From assembly GCA_016716905.1 (NCBI GenBank), contig JADJUS010000022.1:682001-746000 (forward strand): 64,000 bases of DNA. The letters run 5' to 3'. A model generated the notes under the pieces. The model saw only the letters and a program-made list of their open reading frames with translations, had not been told where the DNA came from and did no database searches. The stretch is from Acidobacteriota bacterium (lineage in GTDB: Bacteria > Acidobacteriota > Vicinamibacteria > Vicinamibacterales > SCN-69-37). The position numbers were made by a program, and so were the translations under genes. Below are positions 61,871 to 64,000 of the stretch, piece after piece (position 1 is the first letter of the stretch; every line of letters starts with the position of its first letter).

Positions 61871-62110
61871 ATGGACAAATGTCACAAATGACCGAAATGA
61901 CGACTTGTCCGCCGTAGCTCCGCAGGAGCGAAGGTGGAAATGCGCGCAGTGATCGAATGCTTGAATGCGCGAATGTTCAAGGCGCGCAAATGGACGAATG
62001 ACCTGGGAGAAGCAGATTCAACCATTGATCACCGAGGACATTTGGGCATTCTGCCCTTCAATGATTGTGCGCATTTCGCCATTTCGGTCATTTGTGACAT
62101 TTCGCCACTA
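61871..62110. repeat. Long inverted-repeat element, family C, copy 3, with nested palindrome
   Basis: Arms ATGGACAAATGTCACAAATG then ACCGAAATGACGA, and GCCATTTCGGTCATTTGTGA then CATTTCGCC. ACCGAAAT/ATTTCGGT is shared by both arms, but other copies have TCCGAAAT. A CGCCGTAGCTCCGCAGGAGC palindrome is inserted in the left arm. The centre AGCAGATTCAACCATTGA is common to the family. No gene in 61832-62120. Confidence 0.85.
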
Positions 62111-62120
62111 CGCCGACTGG

Positions 62121-62579
62121 CTACTGGGTTTTCTTCGTATGAACGATCGTGACCGTCATGGGCGGCTGGCCTGCCTGCGTGCGGGTATGTTCGATCACCA
62201 GGCGGCCTTCAGCGTCGATGGTCCAGGTCTGTTTCGAGTCCATCTTCCGGCCGTCGGGATATGTGGTGGCGCTGGTGATGACCACCTTAGTACCGTCCCA
62301 AGCCGCCTTCGAGATGGTGACGATCGGTTCGCCGTGCGAGGTGAGTTCGTTGCGGCTCTCGCTGCCGTCGAGTTTGTATGAGGCGTTGTGGCCGTCGCCC
62401 TCCGACGCATGGCCCGTGGCGAGTGTCGTCGGCGTGTGCCGCACCACCTGCTCCTGCCCCGCCGCGTCAGCCGGAGTCACGATGACCCACGTGCCTGTGA
62501 AGTCCGGCTTCTGCTGAGACTCCAGCATCGCCGACGCGAACACAATCACCGCGAAGGGTGCGATTCGCCAGGTTTTCAC
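62121..62579 (-). CDS. Small exported protein of unknown function
   Basis: 152 residues from GTG 62579, with AAGGTGG upstream. The N-terminal MKTWRIAPFAVIVFASAMLE is a signal peptide; the mature part begins KPDFTGTWVIVTPADAAG, a strand pattern seen in lipocalin-like secreted proteins of Acidobacteriota. WTIDAEGRLVIEHTRTQAGQ suggests antiparallel beta structure. No catalytic residues were identified. Confidence 0.68.
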   Translation of the reverse strand: MKTWRIAPFAVIVFASAMLESQQKPDFTGTWVIVTPADAAGQEQVVRHTPTTLATGHASEGDGHNASYKLDGSESRNELTSHGEPIVTISKAAWDGTKVVITSATTYPDGRKMDSKQTWTIDAEGRLVIEHTRTQAGQPPMTVTIVHTKKTQ

Positions 62580-62642
62580 AGCGTCCACCTTTCCCCAGTT
62601 GACAGATCGTAGCGTGCGCCCCATCTCAGGCGCACGCCAAAC

Positions 62643-62671
62643 CGCGGCCTTGAGATTCAGGCCGCGCTACG
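62643..62671. repeat. Family R palindrome
   Basis: CGCGGCCTTGAGATTCAGGC then CGCGCTACG, oriented opposite to the one at 60504 so that the two face each other across the 2.3-kb unit. Confidence 0.8.
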
Positions 62672-62776
62672 TACGGACGGCCTTTGAGACATTTGAGCCA
62701 ATCCAACCATTGACCCATTGCAGACATTTCGCCATTTCGGACATTTGTGTCATTTCCCCATTACGCGAGCTCTTGA

Positions 62777-64000
<1,224 letters not shown>

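Larger units (their letters stand above)
60421..62765. mobile_element. 2.3-kb unit bounded by 52-bp inverted repeats (family C arms)
   Basis: 60421-60472 and the complement of 62714-62765 match at 49 of 52 positions, including GTCTGCAATGGG, which is absent from the other family C copies. Each arm is followed inward by a family R palindrome (60504 and 62671). Inside are a PadR-membrane-protein pair, an intact family C copy and a small secreted-protein gene. No transposase gene is present. Either cargo was inserted into one family C element, or family C arms act as ends of a larger mobile unit. Confidence 0.6.

Overview
The window reads as a GC-rich chromosomal segment of an acidobacterium, most likely Vicinamibacteria (subdivision 6). 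That placement is inferred from gene content, not from a marker phylogeny. The hints are a PadR regulator paired with an ADOP-type duplicated FtsX/MacB permease, an Oar-like TonB-dependent receptor next to secreted carboxypeptidase-regulatory-domain proteins, a prolyl oligopeptidase, a zinc-ribbon Ser/Thr kinase and a GldAFG-like ABC operon with DUF4340. No rRNA, tRNA or CRISPR was recognised.

Layout. 1-1700: end of a possible outer-membrane protein, infA, DEAD-box helicase. 1818-3061: an IS30-family insertion sequence. 3158-8627: three translationally coupled secreted beta-sandwich proteins. 8868-14004: a BRCT/MerR/TPR protein, glucokinase, a TonB receptor and its terminator. 14092-20752: sulfatase-TPR lipoprotein, M24 and M14 peptidases (both frameshifted), small TPR and hypothetical genes. 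20765-29553 (minus strand): S9 peptidase-pyrE-truA-uppS-cdsA-dxr-rseP, joining isoprenoid, undecaprenyl and phospholipid precursor supply to envelope proteolysis. 29711-36384: TolC-like protein, two glycosyltransferases, Ser/Thr kinase. 36415-39679: a PadR-ADOP pair between perfect 49-bp direct repeats. 39634-48805: DUF2400, a second orotate-PRTase-like gene, pyrC-pyrB-pyrR on the minus strand behind a candidate PyrR-binding RNA hairpin, a membrane phosphatase, and pyrK-pyrD-pyrF on the plus strand, so nearly all of de novo UMP synthesis. 48866-53823: Pal-like lipoprotein, methyltransferase, LysW-like acidic protein, PilZ protein, and a Cd/Zn P-type ATPase with its ArsR/SmtB repressor. 54002-60382: ABC/GldG/DUF4340 operon and a PBP4-type carboxypeptidase. 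60421-62765: a PadR-membrane-protein pair enclosed by 52-bp inverted repeats. 62777-64000: the 3' part of a coiled-coil gene with a long GQQ tract.

The striking feature is the density of palindromic repeats. At least six families sit between or inside gene ends. In several of them the two arms of one copy match each other while differing from other copies. Two PadR-membrane-protein pairs are bracketed by repeats, the IS30 ends share a 22-nt core with a solitary palindrome, and several proteins have termini encoded by repeats. Three conserved genes carry single-base frameshifts, which may be real decay or assembly error.
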